A DNA stretch of 64,000 nucleotides, from assembly GCF_965363235.1 (NCBI RefSeq), contig NC_134838.1:6205001-6269000 (forward strand). Direction: 5' to 3'. This document shows, one piece after another, positions 12,401-27,400 of the stretch. Source of the DNA: Mytilus galloprovincialis. Taxonomy: Eukaryota > Mollusca > Bivalvia > Mytilida > Mytilidae. A model generated the notes under the pieces. The model saw nothing but the letters and a program-made list of their open reading frames with translations, did no database searches and was not told where the DNA came from. The translations under genes were made by a program, and so were the position numbers. Positions within the stretch are counted from its first letter, which is position 1; each line of letters begins with the position of its first letter.

Positions 12401-15400
12401 TGATAACAAAACATTGGCATAACATTGATTATCAGTCAAATGTTAACAGGCTGATAACAAAACATTGGCATAACATTGATTGTCAGTCAAATGTAAACAG
12501 GCTGGCATAACATTGATTTTTAGTCAAATGGAAACAGACTGACAACAGAGCATTGGCATAACAGTGATTGTCAGTCAAATGTAAACAGGCTGACAACAAA
12601 ATATTTGCATAACATGGATTGTCAGTCAAATGTAAACAGGCTGACAATAAAAATCATTGGCATGGTTAAAGTTTCTCATCCTGGACCCTTTTGAGTCTTG
12701 TCTCTGATAAATGATTGGGATGAATCCTTGGAGGAAATTCATGGAATATGAAATTACATGTACTAGGTATAAGTTTGATAATCTAGATTTTTAAAGTCCT
12801 AATATTGATAAAGAAGGTAATTAATGAAGTTTTGCCAGGTGTTCATGACAGAATTTAGAATAAAGTTCAAAATTACAGTAATATGTCATTTATTTTCCTT
12901 TAAGACTTTATTCTCTAATAAATTCTAAAATGAGACAAATTCTATAAAAGGTTAAAGTGCTTAAAATCTTTGATAGACATTAGAAACTAAGGCATGACTT
13001 ATTCTTAGGGGATTGCAGAGGCCTGCATAATAAGATTTGTCAATTTTGGTTATTGTGAATGATCCAGAAGATGCTATTAATCATGTATAATTTGAAAGTA
13101 AACAAATTTATGGGTCCATGAACCCATAACATAACATAAAGTCTTTTTTTTCAGTTTACTTCCATTTCCATGACAGATTTATTGACAGTGAATATGTTAT
13201 AAGATTTAAATCCACTTGAGGGCTTATTGATATTATAAACGCAGATTAATTAAAATAACCATGAAAGAGTTAAAAGCTAAGGACAGACTTTAAGATAGAC
13301 TCAACATTTTACAATTTAACAGTCGAAAATAATTCAATAGGTTATCCATGCATTTCTGAACATTTTTAAAAGGTGTTATTAAAAAAATAGGGTACTTGTA
13401 CTAAAACAGACATACTCTTCTGCACAAATACTCAAGTCATGAATTGAAACAATATTTTCAGATTTTATGTCTTTATTAGTGTAGGCAGTGTTAAAGATCT
13501 GTAGGTGTTGTTAAGCATCCTTTTTTGTACTTCTTTTTTTTGTGCTATTGACAGTACATTGGATATTTGTGATAAGACACCGAGCTTCAAACTAAGGTAA
13601 TTAAATATAACATTTATTCAACTTTTTAATAAAATTCAAATAACAAATCTTGATAGTTAAGTGTGATATTAAAATTGTATTTTTATTATAAAAAGTTCTG
13701 GATCCGCCACTGTATCACAGTGAAAAAAATCTTGTGACAAAAAATTACCTCTCCTTAGAAATGGAACACTTTAAGATGTTGCATGTTCCATGAGGATGAT
13801 TTTGATTAAAAATATATAAGACATAAGCAGATTCAGTGTGTTTTTGTGTGTGTGTTTTTCCAAAAAAAATTTGGTTGATAATATAGGTAATCACTGAAGT
13901 ATGACTGGAGACCTTATTTTTTTATATAAGTATTAAAAACAAGATACATTGCGGAGAGTCCGAGACCATGCAAAATGTAGAAGACCTGTTCTAAAAATTC
14001 TTTTAAAATTATAAAAAGCGTTCTTGTAGATTTTTGTCCTTTTAATTTGTCAATAACTGACATTCCTATACTAAAATAATAAGGTAGAATTTTTGTTTTC
14101 TTTTGACAAAATATTAATCTGATCTTTTCTGTCCATTATTTTAAAGTTTGATTGAAGAACAGAATTATAACATGTCCCCACTATCCTTTGAAGATTTCTA
14201 TATGCTTTGTGTATTCATGAAAGAAGTGTTATTTTTATCCTGTACTTTGTTTACTTTTTGATATGAACTTGCTTGTATATCTTCTTAAAAGAGATGATTA
14301 TAGGATTTTTAAAGATCTTTATGATTGTTATTTTGGATTAACCCTGACAGATAGTCTTTTAAAAATTTGACCAATTAGTATTGTCCAAACAATTCAGGAG
14401 GTCTATTACAGTTTAGAAAAGTCTTTGTTAAAGGGTTGACACATTTTTAAAATTTGATCATTGCATATTGAAGGTAAGATTATTTTTCTCCCTCTTTATA
14501 ACGAAAAACATAAAAAAATATGTTGAAAATATGGTCATACAAAGTTAATATTAAATTGAAAAGTATTTTAATATGAAAAGGAAATTTTGGATATAATTTA
14601 ATGAAAGAGCTAGTATGTCAAATATATGAAAAACCCAAAGACATCTATGGGTAAACTTTTACAAACAAATTGGAAATACTTTGATACATATGTGACACGA
14701 ATATTTATTCATTAATTGTATGTACAAATGTACTTATATGTAAAAACCTTTATAAAGTACATACTTGATGAGAATAAACTTTATGCAATAATTTTCAATT
14801 CAAATATTAACATATAATGTAGATATTAGATTTCATATTTGAGATTACTTTGTTTCATTCTTTGACCTTGGTTATTGATAAGGTCAGCTTTAAGGTGTAC
14901 TTGATTGAAACTTGATTTCGCCTTTTCTAGCAAGATACCTTGGGTTGGGTTTATTACAAAGAGCTGGTACTCCCTTATTTACTTTAGCATACTTCCCCAG
15001 TGGTTGTTATTCACTTTTCAAAGTTAATGAAAATCACATTTAAATTAATTAACTAAAGTATAGCATTACATAATCACTGAAATTGATTGACTTTTATAAA
15101 GAACTAACTATTTATAGTAACTTTGTTTAAAACAAGGCCAATTAAGCAGTGTTCTAGCTAGCATTTAATTAAATTTGTTGAGACCTCTAGTTAGATAAAA
15201 GGTGTTGATAAGAAAAAATATTATAACTTATTAGGTTTAACCATTTTATATGTGTCAAAACAGTGTTATTGGAATGTCCTTGTAATAAACTATCTGGTAA
15301 TTTAATCTCAGTTTGATATTCTTAAGGGTATGTATAAAGTTTTACTTAATATAGGTTTATTAATTTTGTTGAAATAATAATTTCTTGATATTGTGAGCAG

Positions 15401-18400
15401 AATATTTTATTGTTCTATGGTCACTTTCCGGTATGGTACTTTGAAGTAAGTAGATGTAGATGATTCTCTGCATTTATAGATAACTGAGAAATATGAATTA
15501 TTGTCTATCATCATTTATAACTCCAACAATTTCTCTATGACAAAAGCTGTAATAAGTACTGTTACTATTGTTATTGTTAATGTATCAAGGAATTCAATAA
15601 AGAAATTAGCAATACATTTATAATCTGCTTGTCTGGGATCGACTTATATTAGCGTTTCAAAAATAAATGTTTTATAAATACTCTGGTGCAATGAATATAT
15701 ATTTTTGTCGATATATGATCATAGGTTCAACGCTTTCACACATTTTTCAGAAATTAATAATGGAATGGCAGTGATATTTTACCATTTCAGCACCATTTTC
15801 ATAGTACTATATAGCTCAACAACTTTCAATTAGCTTGACATATTGATACAGATCATTCTAAGATTTATATTACAAATGGGTTACTATAACCTACAATTGA
15901 ATCCATAATAGAAAAAATAAATAAAATGAATAAATGAGGTCTTTTCAAACAATAACTTCAAAGCTATAAATCACACATCACAATTAGAAATAAACGAATT
16001 AGACCTGTCCTAGTTGTTATTTAAACATTATATAAAAATGTATTTATAATACTAATACATTTGGTGATCCTTATGGTTGCAATGCTACATTAAAGGTTGA
16101 AATATCTCCATAATTTCAAAGACTTAAAAAGTTTTAAGAATTCTGTTTTTATTTTTAAATGACTGTTTTTATGTAAGATACTTATGGAGGCGTACACACT
16201 TGGTGCAAACATATAGAAATCAAATGCACATATTTTGTATACTACCATACTGTGCTTCATCCTGAATATGTAGGTCTTTTATTTTGCTTGACCTGAAACA
16301 TTCATTCCTGATCAACACAAAGTTTTCATCTGAAAAATCACAGCAGGGGAGTTAGAATATATACCTCACAATTTTATTATATATTATTTACCTATATTGA
16401 ATGAAAATGACATCCCTGACAAAATAATCTGATTAAGTTTTATATTTGTCATAAATAATTTAAAGATTTTTACCATGAAAGTTACATAATACGGTAAAAC
16501 ACGAATCATTAAAGTAAAAGTAAAGTGTAGATTAATGTTGCTCGGGAGCGTATCTTGTTTTATGTGTTGTATTTCATACTAACTTGTTTAGTTTATGTGA
16601 ATTCCATATTGGAATTAAACTCCTAAGTGACAGAGTAATTGACGTAGAGGTCTGTAAGTTGAATGTTTATCAAAGAAAAAGTTAACAAATTCTGTTATTG
16701 ATTTGAAAAATGTTTGGACTCACTATGTAAATGTCTGGATATGCATACAAGTTATCAAGAGGACTTCATTCTGTCAACCTGTAGGCAAAAAAACTGTGAA
16801 GAAGTAGGAATATACTGTGAATTTTTTTCTCAAATTTCAATTGTGAAGATGTAGGAATTACTGTGAGTTTTTTGTCTATTTTGTAAGAGTTTTTTATGCA
16901 TTGTACCTGTCCTTATGTAGAAAAAAGTTCTAATTTTTTATTTAAAATTTTGTGAACCATTTAAATTTAATGTTTGGAAACCATTAGTTAGCGGTTCTTA
17001 AACTAAACAGTTTTCTTAAATAATTATATCAAAACGATTTTTAATTTATTTAAAGTAGTATGAAAATTCTTAATACATTTTTTGTACTTAAATATGAAAT
17101 TGACTTTAAAGTTTAATGGATTATATTTTAAAGTCATAAAAACAAAAAGCTCTGAATCTAAATGTTTCCTCGGATCGTAACCTGACAACAGGAGTATGAA
17201 ATGCTGTCCTGAGCATTCTATCATTTAAAACAGATATATTACTAAATATTGTATTTTGTTACAGAAAAGATTTTATCTGTTCAAATACTCTAGATTTTAT
17301 CCATCTTTAAAAGATTGTAATATAAATATCAGCTTAAAACAAAGCACTATTTTTAGTAAATTATGATGTAGGTAGGCATATTGCTTGAATAACATTTACT
17401 AGAAGCTTTTCAATATGTGGTACATGTATCAATTTCAATAATTTTGCATCTATAGGCGAGCAACTTACTAGGCAATTTTAACATTACCATTATTCCTATT
17501 CTCTGTAACATTTACGTAATTTAAATCTCACAAACTGGCAAAGAAAATAACATTTTCTTAAATAATGGTCTGATAGTATGTCATGACCAATTCCGAAAGA
17601 TAAGACATTAATATTGCAGTCCCACTAGGCCACGATCGCACTACAATCTGTGAAAAAAATGAAAATTTTGATGATCGTAATAGATCTTGTAGATCGCAGC
17701 AAGGTCGTATCACGGTCGTGGTGAGGTCTTCAAGATCGTGATGAGCGTGGCCAACTTTGAACATGTTCAAAACAATCGTGGTGCGGTCGTGGCAAAATCG
17801 TATCGTAGTAGAAGCGTGGTGAGAGCGCACTTAGGTCGTAGTAAGATCGCAAAGGTCGCTGTACAATCGTAGCGAAAGGGTGATTCTATTCCGAGAGCCT
17901 GCTCTTTGATCTCACAGCGACGTTATTAGGACCTCACTATGACCATCACTTTCTCACCGTGACCAAACTACGCTTGCACTACGACTATACCACGTTTACA
18001 CCACGCTGTTCAAGACCATAGTACGATTTTAGCATGCCCTTGCCGTCCTCATCACGCTCTTTTTACGACCTGACTACGTTCATACTACGACCATCATTCT
18101 AATTGTCATTTTCACATAAAATATATTATACATCTCTAGGTTTTGTTTGTCTGTATGTAGTTATTGTCCATTTTCTCTAAGGGCTCAACCATGCTTCTCG
18201 TTTATATAGATTAGACCGTTTGTTTTCCCGTTTGAATGGTTTTACACTAGTAGTTTTTGGGGTCCTTTATAGCTTGCTGTTCGGTGTTAGCCAAGGCTCC
18301 GTGTTGAAGGCCGTACCTTGGCCTATAATGGTTTACTTTTATAAATTGTTACTTGGATGGAGAGTTGTCTCATTGGCACTCATACCACATCTTCCTATAT

Positions 18401-21400
18401 CCATTGACACATCTGTGTCATCTCTGCTATCGTTAAAGAAAATATTGTCATTTTAGCTTTATGGACCAGCAAAAGGTTTTAATATAGACTCTATTTTGAC
18501 CTGTAGATGTCTTTTGGTTATTTTTGTTATTGGGTTATATACCCTACCTGTCTTTGTATTCATATTTCTTATATCAGTTGTAAAAAATAGATTCTTTAAG
18601 AATAGCAGAGACAAACAATAGGTAATTTCTTACTGGATAACTTGTTCTGTAAAGGGTTGTCCATCAAACATGACTATTGCACATTGTTTTTATAATTTAT
18701 TCAACAAGTAATTTAAGAAAGCCCTATTGAAATTACAAGAAGTTACTAATAATCTACAGAAGTCTATAAGTGCCATACTTTATAGCTTTCTTCAATCTTT
18801 AGTATTCTCTTTTTGAGGAATAAAGTTATGTCTCAAACATGAAAAACAGATATTTGAGATTTATTATGTATGCACATGTATGGGGAAAATAATCTGTTGC
18901 AAATATGATAACCACACTAAATCGGGTACAAGCATCATTAAGTCTTGCTAAATTACTGAAATCGTCACAATTTTTTGCATTTGAGTAAAATTTTAGACAG
19001 TTTCTGTCTTGAATGGAAGTAGCTGCATTTGTGGTTATTCTTAATATTAAAATGTAAGTTACATTTGATGAAAAAACACAACATGTATAAAGGTTCAGAG
19101 TGAACATGAATGCGGCCACTTTCATTTTTGACAAAAACCATTGGAAAAGTGACATATTATGGCACATTTGATAGATTTTTCATATTTAAGCTTGAATTTG
19201 AGCGTCTTTAATGACTAAATCAGTTTAAATCTTTCAGATAATAAACTAATTCAATTGAATGAAGTAGACAATTTTGTCTTATCTTCAGTTATTTATGAAG
19301 TGTTTTATAGGTTATTGTTTGTATATTTGTCAACTTTATGTATTGATCATGGGGTTGTCTGTTTATGTTTTGACCATGGTGTTGTCTGTGTATGTTTTGA
19401 CCATGGTGTTGTATGTTTATGTTTTGACCATGGTGTTGTCTATGTATGTTTTGACCATTGTGTTGTATGTTTATGTTTTGACCATGGTGTTGTCTGTGTA
19501 TGTTTTGACCATGGTGTGGTATGTTTATGTTTTGACCATGATGTTGTCTGTTTATGTTTTGACCATGGTGTTGTATGTTTGTTTTGACCATGGTGTGGTC
19601 TGTTTTGACCATGATGTTGTCTGTTTATGTTTTGACCATGGTGTTGCCTGTTTATGTTTTGACCATGGTGTTGTCTGTTTATGTTCTGACCATGGTGTTG
19701 TCTGTTTATGTTTTGACCATGGTGTTGTATGTTTATGTTTCAACCATGGTGTGGTCTTTATATGTTTTTACCATGGTGTTGTCTGTTTATGTTTGACCAT
19801 GGTGTTTTCTGTTTTGTCCATGATGTTGTCTGTTTATGTTTTGACCATGGTGTTGCCTGTTTATGTTTTGATCATGGTGTTGTCTATTTATGTTCTGACC
19901 ATGGATTTTGACCATGGTGTCATCTGTTTATGTTCTGACCATGGTGTTGTCTGTTTATGTTTTGACCATGGTGTGGTCTATTTATGTTTTGACCATGGTG
20001 TGGTCTGTTTATGTTTTGACCATTGTGTTACCTGTTTATGTTTTGACCATTGTGTTGTCTGTTTATGTTCTGACCATGGTGTGGTCTTTGTATGTTTTGA
20101 CCATGGTGTTGTCTGTTTATGTTTTGACCATTGTGTTGTCTGTTTTGACCATGTTGTTGTCTGTGTATGTTTTGACCATGATGTTGCCTGTTTATGTTTC
20201 GACCATGGTGTGGAAGTCTCAGTCTGTTTCTGTTTTGACCATGGTGTGGAAGTCTCAGTCTGTTTCTGTTTTGACCATGGTGTTGTCTGTTTATGTTCTG
20301 ACCATGGTGTTGTCTGTTTATGTTTTGACCATGGTGTGGTCTGTTTATGTTTTTACCATGGTGTGGTCTGTTTATGTTTTTACCATAGTGATGTCTGTTT
20401 ATGTTTTGACCATGATGTTGCCTGTTTATGTTTTCACTATTTGTTGTTTATTGCTCTTTGGTATATTCCTGTTTTCATGATACCCTTCAGACAATAACAT
20501 GTTAGTCTATACATCAAGATATCATATATTTGGAGTGGATTTGTTGTTCATATATTTAATACTTTATTTGTTTTATTTTGTAGAAGCGGCCACTAGGTGA
20601 AATAGAAATAAAACATCGTTATTACCCTCCACAACCAGTATTATCCTGTCGAACTGTCAATATTGATGTGACCGGTACCAGGACATATAGGCCAAAATCA
20701 TCCACAGATATCATTAAAGAACAGCATCAACTTATACACTCCATATACAATAAACCAAGGTAAGTATTTTATTTACTATGGTTAGTGTGGATTCTAAAAC
20801 ACGTTTTTTTTACTTTGCCAAAATGAAGTTTATATCATGCTGTTTTCATAAATATAATAAAAAGTATGTGTCACAGTCTCTCAAGGCTTTATTTTAAGCT
20901 ACATATGCAACTTTGTCCGATTTTGTGGATATAAAACATGTGAGTACAATGAAAACAAAACAGTCAACATGATTTTGAAATAAGATATGAAAGATAACTC
21001 CTATATTGTGCCTTCAGAAAATAAAAATAAAACTTTGGGTGGAATTATTTTATGTGCCACGAAACAAAATAGTTTAAATTGACTGTGCATTCCTGATAAG
21101 ATTAATAAAGATATCTCCCCACATATGAGGGTAGTAATGGGGATACCTTCATGACGTATAATAATAAAAATTCTTGCCAAATGACGTTAACGGTAATTTT
21201 TAGTGCATGACAATAAAATGTACACTTTCTATTAAATGATAAAAAAATCAGCAGAATTTGACAAATCATGCTTTTTTCCCAAAAATAACAGTAACGATAA
21301 TTATTTGAGACATCTGACGAATCACGATAATGATATTTTGACGAATCGTTGTAAAATTTTAACCAATTTGACACTAACTGTAAATTTTTGTTTGACACCT

Positions 21401-24400
21401 GACAGTGAAGGGCATTACCACCCTCACATATGGCTCAGTTGGTATTAATTTAATTTATAAAAAAACATTTTTTTTTGTAAAGATGAAAATTCTTAAAAGA
21501 TCTTGCTCCGAGTACACCTAACCACATATTAACATGTGCTTTAATAGTTAATATTTGTTATTTCAGAAACATACAGTCAGCTCCGTCCAAGGGAAGACGT
21601 CCACAATCTCCAAACAGACAGTATCATGGTGACCAGGATCATCTCAGGAAATTTAAACGCTTAAACAGTATGTTACATAAAGAACTCTTACTGTTAAATT
21701 AATTAACCCAACATTTAAAAAGTTCAGAACTTGCACCTAAGTGATTTTGTATTTAAAAATTTACAATATAAAAATAAGTAGATGTGGAATGATTGCCAAT
21801 GAGACAACCTTCCATAAGAGACCAGATGACACAGATGACACAGACACAACTATAGGTCACTGTACAACCTTCCATAAGAGATCAGATGACACAGAAATAA
21901 ACAACTATAGGTCAATGTACAGCCTTCCATAAGAGACCAGATGACACAGAAATAAACAACTATAGGTCAATGTACAGCCTTCCATAAGAGATCAGATGAC
22001 ACAGAAATAAACAACTATAGGTCACTGTACAACCTTCAAACCCATACCAATGAGACAACCTTCCATAAGAGACCAGATGACACAGAAATAAACAACTATA
22101 GGTCACTGCACAGCCTTCAAACCCATACAGAGACAACCTTCCATAAGAGATCAGATGACACAGAAATAAACAACTATAGGTCAATGTACAGCCTTCCATA
22201 AGAGATCAGATGACACAGAAATAAACAACTATAGGTCACTGTACAACCTTCAAACCCATACCAATGAGACAACCTTCCATAAGAGACCAGATGACACAGA
22301 AATAAACAACTATAGGTCACTGCACAGCCTTCAAACCCAATGAGACAACCTTCCATAAGAGATCAGATGACACAGAAATAAACAACTATAGGTCACTGCA
22401 CAGCCTTCAAACCCATACAGAGACAACCTTCCATAAGAGATCAGATGACACAGAAATAAACAACTATAGGTCACTGTACAGCCTTCAAACCCGTGGAATG
22501 ATTGCCAATGAGACAACCTTCCATAAGAGATCAGATGACACAGAAATAAACAACTATAGGTCACTGCACAGCCTTCAAACCCATACAGAGACAACCTTCC
22601 ATAAGAGATCAGATGACACAGAAATAAACAACTATAGGTCACTGTACAGCCTTCAAACCCGTGGAATGATTGCCAATGAGACAACCTTCCATAAGAGATC
22701 AGATGACACAGAAATAAACAACTATAGGTCACTGTACAGCCTTCAAACCCATACCAATGAGACAACCTTCCATAAGAGATCAGATGACACAGAAATAAAC
22801 AACTATAGGTCACTGTACAGCCTTCCATAAGAGATCAGATGACACAGAAATAAACAACTATAGGTCACTGTACAGCCTTCCATAAGAGATCAGATGACAC
22901 AGAAATAAACAACTATAGGTCACTGTACAGCCTTCCATAAGAGATCAGATGACACAGAAATAAACAACTATAGGTCACTGTACAGCCTTCAAACCCATAC
23001 CAATGAGACAACCTTCCATAAGAGACCAGATGACACAGAAATAAACAACTATAGGTCACTGTACAGCCTTCAAACCCATACCAATGAGACAACCTTCCAT
23101 AAGAGATCAGATGACACAGAAATAAACAACTATAGGTCACTGTACAGCCTTCAAACCCATACCAATGAGACAACCTTCCATAAGAGATCAGATGACACAG
23201 AAATAAACAACTATAGGTCACTGTACAACCTTCAAACCCAATGAGACAACCTTCCATAAGAGACCAGATGACACAGAAATAAACAACTATAGGTCACTGT
23301 ACAGCCTTCAAACCCAATGAGACAACCTTCCATAAGAGACCAGATGACACAGAAATAAACAACTATAGGTCACTGTACAGCCTTCAAACCCAATGAGACA
23401 ACCTTCCATAAGAGATCAGATGACACAGAAATAAACAACTATAGGTCACTGTACAGCCTTCAAACCCGTGGAATGATTTCCAATGAGACAACCTTCCATA
23501 AGAGATCAGATGACACAGAAATAAACAACTATAGGTCACTGTACAGCCTTCAAACCCGTGGAATGATTTCCAATGAGACAACCTTCCATAAGAGATCAGA
23601 TGACACAGAAATAAACAACTATAAGTCACTGTACAGCCTTCAAACCCAATGAGACAACCTTCCATAAGAGATCAGATGACACAGAAATAAACAACTATAG
23701 GTCACTGTACAGCCTTCCATAAGAGATCAGATGACACAGAAATAAACAACTATAGGTCACTGTACAGCCTTCCATAAGAGATCAGATGACACAGAAATAA
23801 ACAACTATAGGTCACTGTACAACCTTCCATAAGAGATCAGATGACACAGAAATAAACAACTATAGGTCACTGTACAGCCTTCCATAAGAGACCAGATGAC
23901 ACAGAAATAAACAACTATAGGTCACTGTACAGCCTTCCATAAGAGATCAGATGACACAGAAATAAACAACTATAGGTCACTGTACAGCCTTCCATAAGAG
24001 ATCAGATGACACAGAAATAAACAACTATAGGTCACTGTACAGCCTTCCATAAGAGACCTGATGACACAGAAATAAACAACTATAGGTCACTGTACAACCT
24101 TCCATAATAGATCAGATGACACAGAAATAAACAACTATAGGTCACTGTACAGCCTTCAAACCCAATGAGACAACCTTCCATAAGAGATCAGATGACACAG
24201 AAATAAACAACTATAGGTAGATGTGGAATGATTTCCAATGAGACAACCTTCCATAAGAGATCAGATGACACAGAAATAAACAACTATAGGTAGATGTGGA
24301 ATGATTTCCAATGAGACAACCTTCCATAAGAGATCAGATGACACAGAAATAAACAACTATAGGTAGATGTGGAATGATTTCCAATGAGACAACCTTCCAT

Positions 24401-27400
24401 AAGAGATCAGATGACACAGAAATAAACAACTATAGGTCACTGTACAGCCTTCAAACCCAATGAGACAACCTTCCATAAGAGATCAGATGACACAGAAATA
24501 AACAACTATAGGTAGATGTGGAATGATTTCCAATGAGACAACCTTCCATAAGAGACCAGATGACACAGAAATAAACAACTATAGGTAGATGTGGAATGAT
24601 TTCCAATGAGACAACCTTCCATAAGAGACCAGATGACACAGAAATAAACAACTATAGGTAGATGTGGAATGATTTCCAATGAGACAACCTTCCATAAGAG
24701 ATCAGATGACACAGAAATAAACAACTATAGGTAGATGTGGAATGATTTCCAATGAGACAACCTTCCATAAGAGATCAGATGACACAGAAATAAACAACTA
24801 TAGGTAGATGTGGAATGATTTCCAATGAGACAACCTTCCATAAGAGATCAGATGACACAGAAATAAACAACTATAGGTCACTGTACAGCCTTCCATAAGA
24901 GATCAGATGACACAGAAATAAACAACTATAGGTCACTGTGCAGCCTTCCATAAGAGATCAGATGACACAGAAATAAACAACTATAGGTCAATGTACAGCC
25001 TTCCATAAGAGATCAGATGACACAGAAATAAACAACTATAGGTCACTGTACAGCCTTCCATAAGAGACCAGATGACACAGAAATAAACAACTATAGGTCA
25101 CTGTACAGCCTTCCATAAGAGACCAGATGACACAGAAATAAACAACTATAGGTCACTGTACAGCCTTCCATAAGAGACCAGATGACACAGAAATAAACAA
25201 CTATAGGTCACTGTACAGCCTTCAAACCCATACAGAGACAACCTTCCATAAGAGACCTGATGACACAGAAATAAACAACTATAGGTCACTAAGTAGATGT
25301 GGAATGATTGCCAATGAGACAACCTTCCATAAGAGATCAGATGACACAGAAATAAACAACTATAGGTCACTGTACAGCCTTCAAACCCATACAGCATATT
25401 CAGCTCTAAAAAAAGCCCTGAAATGACAAATGTAACACAAAGTTGCCTGATTCATGTACAAAATAATGAACAAAAAAATATGATATGTAGCAACAAACAA
25501 AAACCACTGAATTAAATGGTTCTGGACAGGCACATACAGAATATGGGGAGGTTAAACTAGTTTGCTGGCGGCAAACCCTCCCCCCTCCCCCTTAACAGTG
25601 GGACAGAGATGTAACGGCACAATACAAGAACAAACAATGCAAAACAATTAATGAAAACAAGCATGAGAAAAAATAAAAAACAACACCCCACTCAAGTACA
25701 AGCTCATATGTCAACAATAACTTATCATCAAGAAAAACATCTGAAGATACAGTTTTTTGCAATAAAAACTGACAGCATCGATAGTTTATTGTGGAAACTT
25801 AACATATTTTTAAACAGTTTGATCCATATTGTCTGTCTGTGTAAACACCCAGTACTGATTAACTTATAACACTGTGTAATCTTTTAATTTGTTCTCAATA
25901 TAAAGACTTTTAATAATGTTTTCAAAATGGATTATTCTTATTTAACAGTATTGAAATCAGTCATGCAACTTATCTTCATTTATTCTTAATGTGAGAACAT
26001 TCTCAAATTATTTTTTGCTGACAAAATAATAATTTTTTTATAATTAGTTATAAAAATAATATGTTTATTATACAAACATTAAATGGAATTACCAATGATT
26101 TGGCTGTCAATAAATAGTTTGGTAATTTACAGCAATAAACATTATGGAAGACTGATAAAAGAAAAGTGTAAAGTCATTGCAGCTTTATCTGATAACTTTA
26201 TACCATTATGTTGACATATGATGATAATATTTATTGAATTTCTATAAAATCAGGATTAGATCTGTCAATATTGATACCATTAAGAAGTCAAAATGTTTTT
26301 TTTTTTGTTTTTTTATCTTACAGGAAATTACTGTAATCATTTTCTTGCTCCAGAGATTCAAGCTTATTTTCCCCTTGCAATAAAAGTAACCCCAATAAGG
26401 CAAAAAAAAAAATTCATGTGTTTCCGCTAACATGCTGAAAAAATAGGGTCAGTAGTAGGTAGGCAATATCATTCTTTTTTACAAACATGTTTCAGCTGGT
26501 TTCTACTAGGGAATCAGTCTGACTGCTTGTTCCAAAATGGAATAAAAAGCGTAATGGTAGGCACTAAAAATTAGAACAGATAGGGTTTGAGGAAGCACAT
26601 ACTTATATTATATTTGACCTTAACAATGTATTTTTGAAATTTCTCTGTGTATCCACCATTTTGTTTGATAATTTGTCACTATGCACAACTTTGTCATAAA
26701 CAAAATTTCCTTTTTAAAAAATTTAGTTATTTTCTTTTTTAGTTGAGATTCAAGGAAGACCGCTGACTTCCTCCAAATCACAGCCATCAACACCAAGGGC
26801 TAACAGACCAAGGTCTAATTTACGTCCCAAAACAGCAGGTACTGTAATAGAAAAGATAAACTTGGTGTCTTCTAACTAATGCAGTTAAACTTTGGTATAA
26901 CATTTTTCAGATTTATAAGTTTTGTTCCAACTTGCAGCTTAGCTAATTTAAGTCATTTTGAAGAAATAACTATTTGTGGAAGTACCAGTCAATGTTTGTG
27001 AAATTTTGTGGTCCATTCGAAATATTGAATTAAAAGATTGTGATAATTAGAAAGTTTCTTTAATTTGTACTTTTAAAAGCTTCAAACCACAAGGTTTTCA
27101 ACAATCACATGAATCAACAACTTATCAACAAGGACTTTCACAATAGAGAATTGTCTTACCTATGCCTGAAAACATGTGCTCAAAATCATTAGAAATATAT
27201 TTCTGAGACAAAAAAAATGTTACAGCAAGTTAACTGCAGTTATTGCACAGGTTTTGGTTTTTATCTTTCCAATTAACAACAAAAAAAAATTAACCAGAAC
27301 AATCTTTATATTTGCAAATTAAGTCTACTCCTTATAATATTTTGGGAAAAAAAAACATGCATGAATTTTTATCCTATATTGTTGATCTGTGACTGTGATT

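Noticed and set aside
10650-12665. CRISPR-like appearance of regularly spaced repeats
   Set aside because: Repeats are contiguous with no unique spacers, and the sequence is eukaryotic with introns.
19274-20497. 407-codon open frame through the 27-bp array
   Set aside because: The unit is nine stop-free codons, so all frames stay open by periodicity. The array is intronic and the peptide is a monotonous repeat with no start context.
21960-25397. Repeated-peptide ORFs in the 55-bp mosaic array
   Set aside because: Explained by amplification of a non-coding dispersed repeat; no splice link to the surrounding gene.
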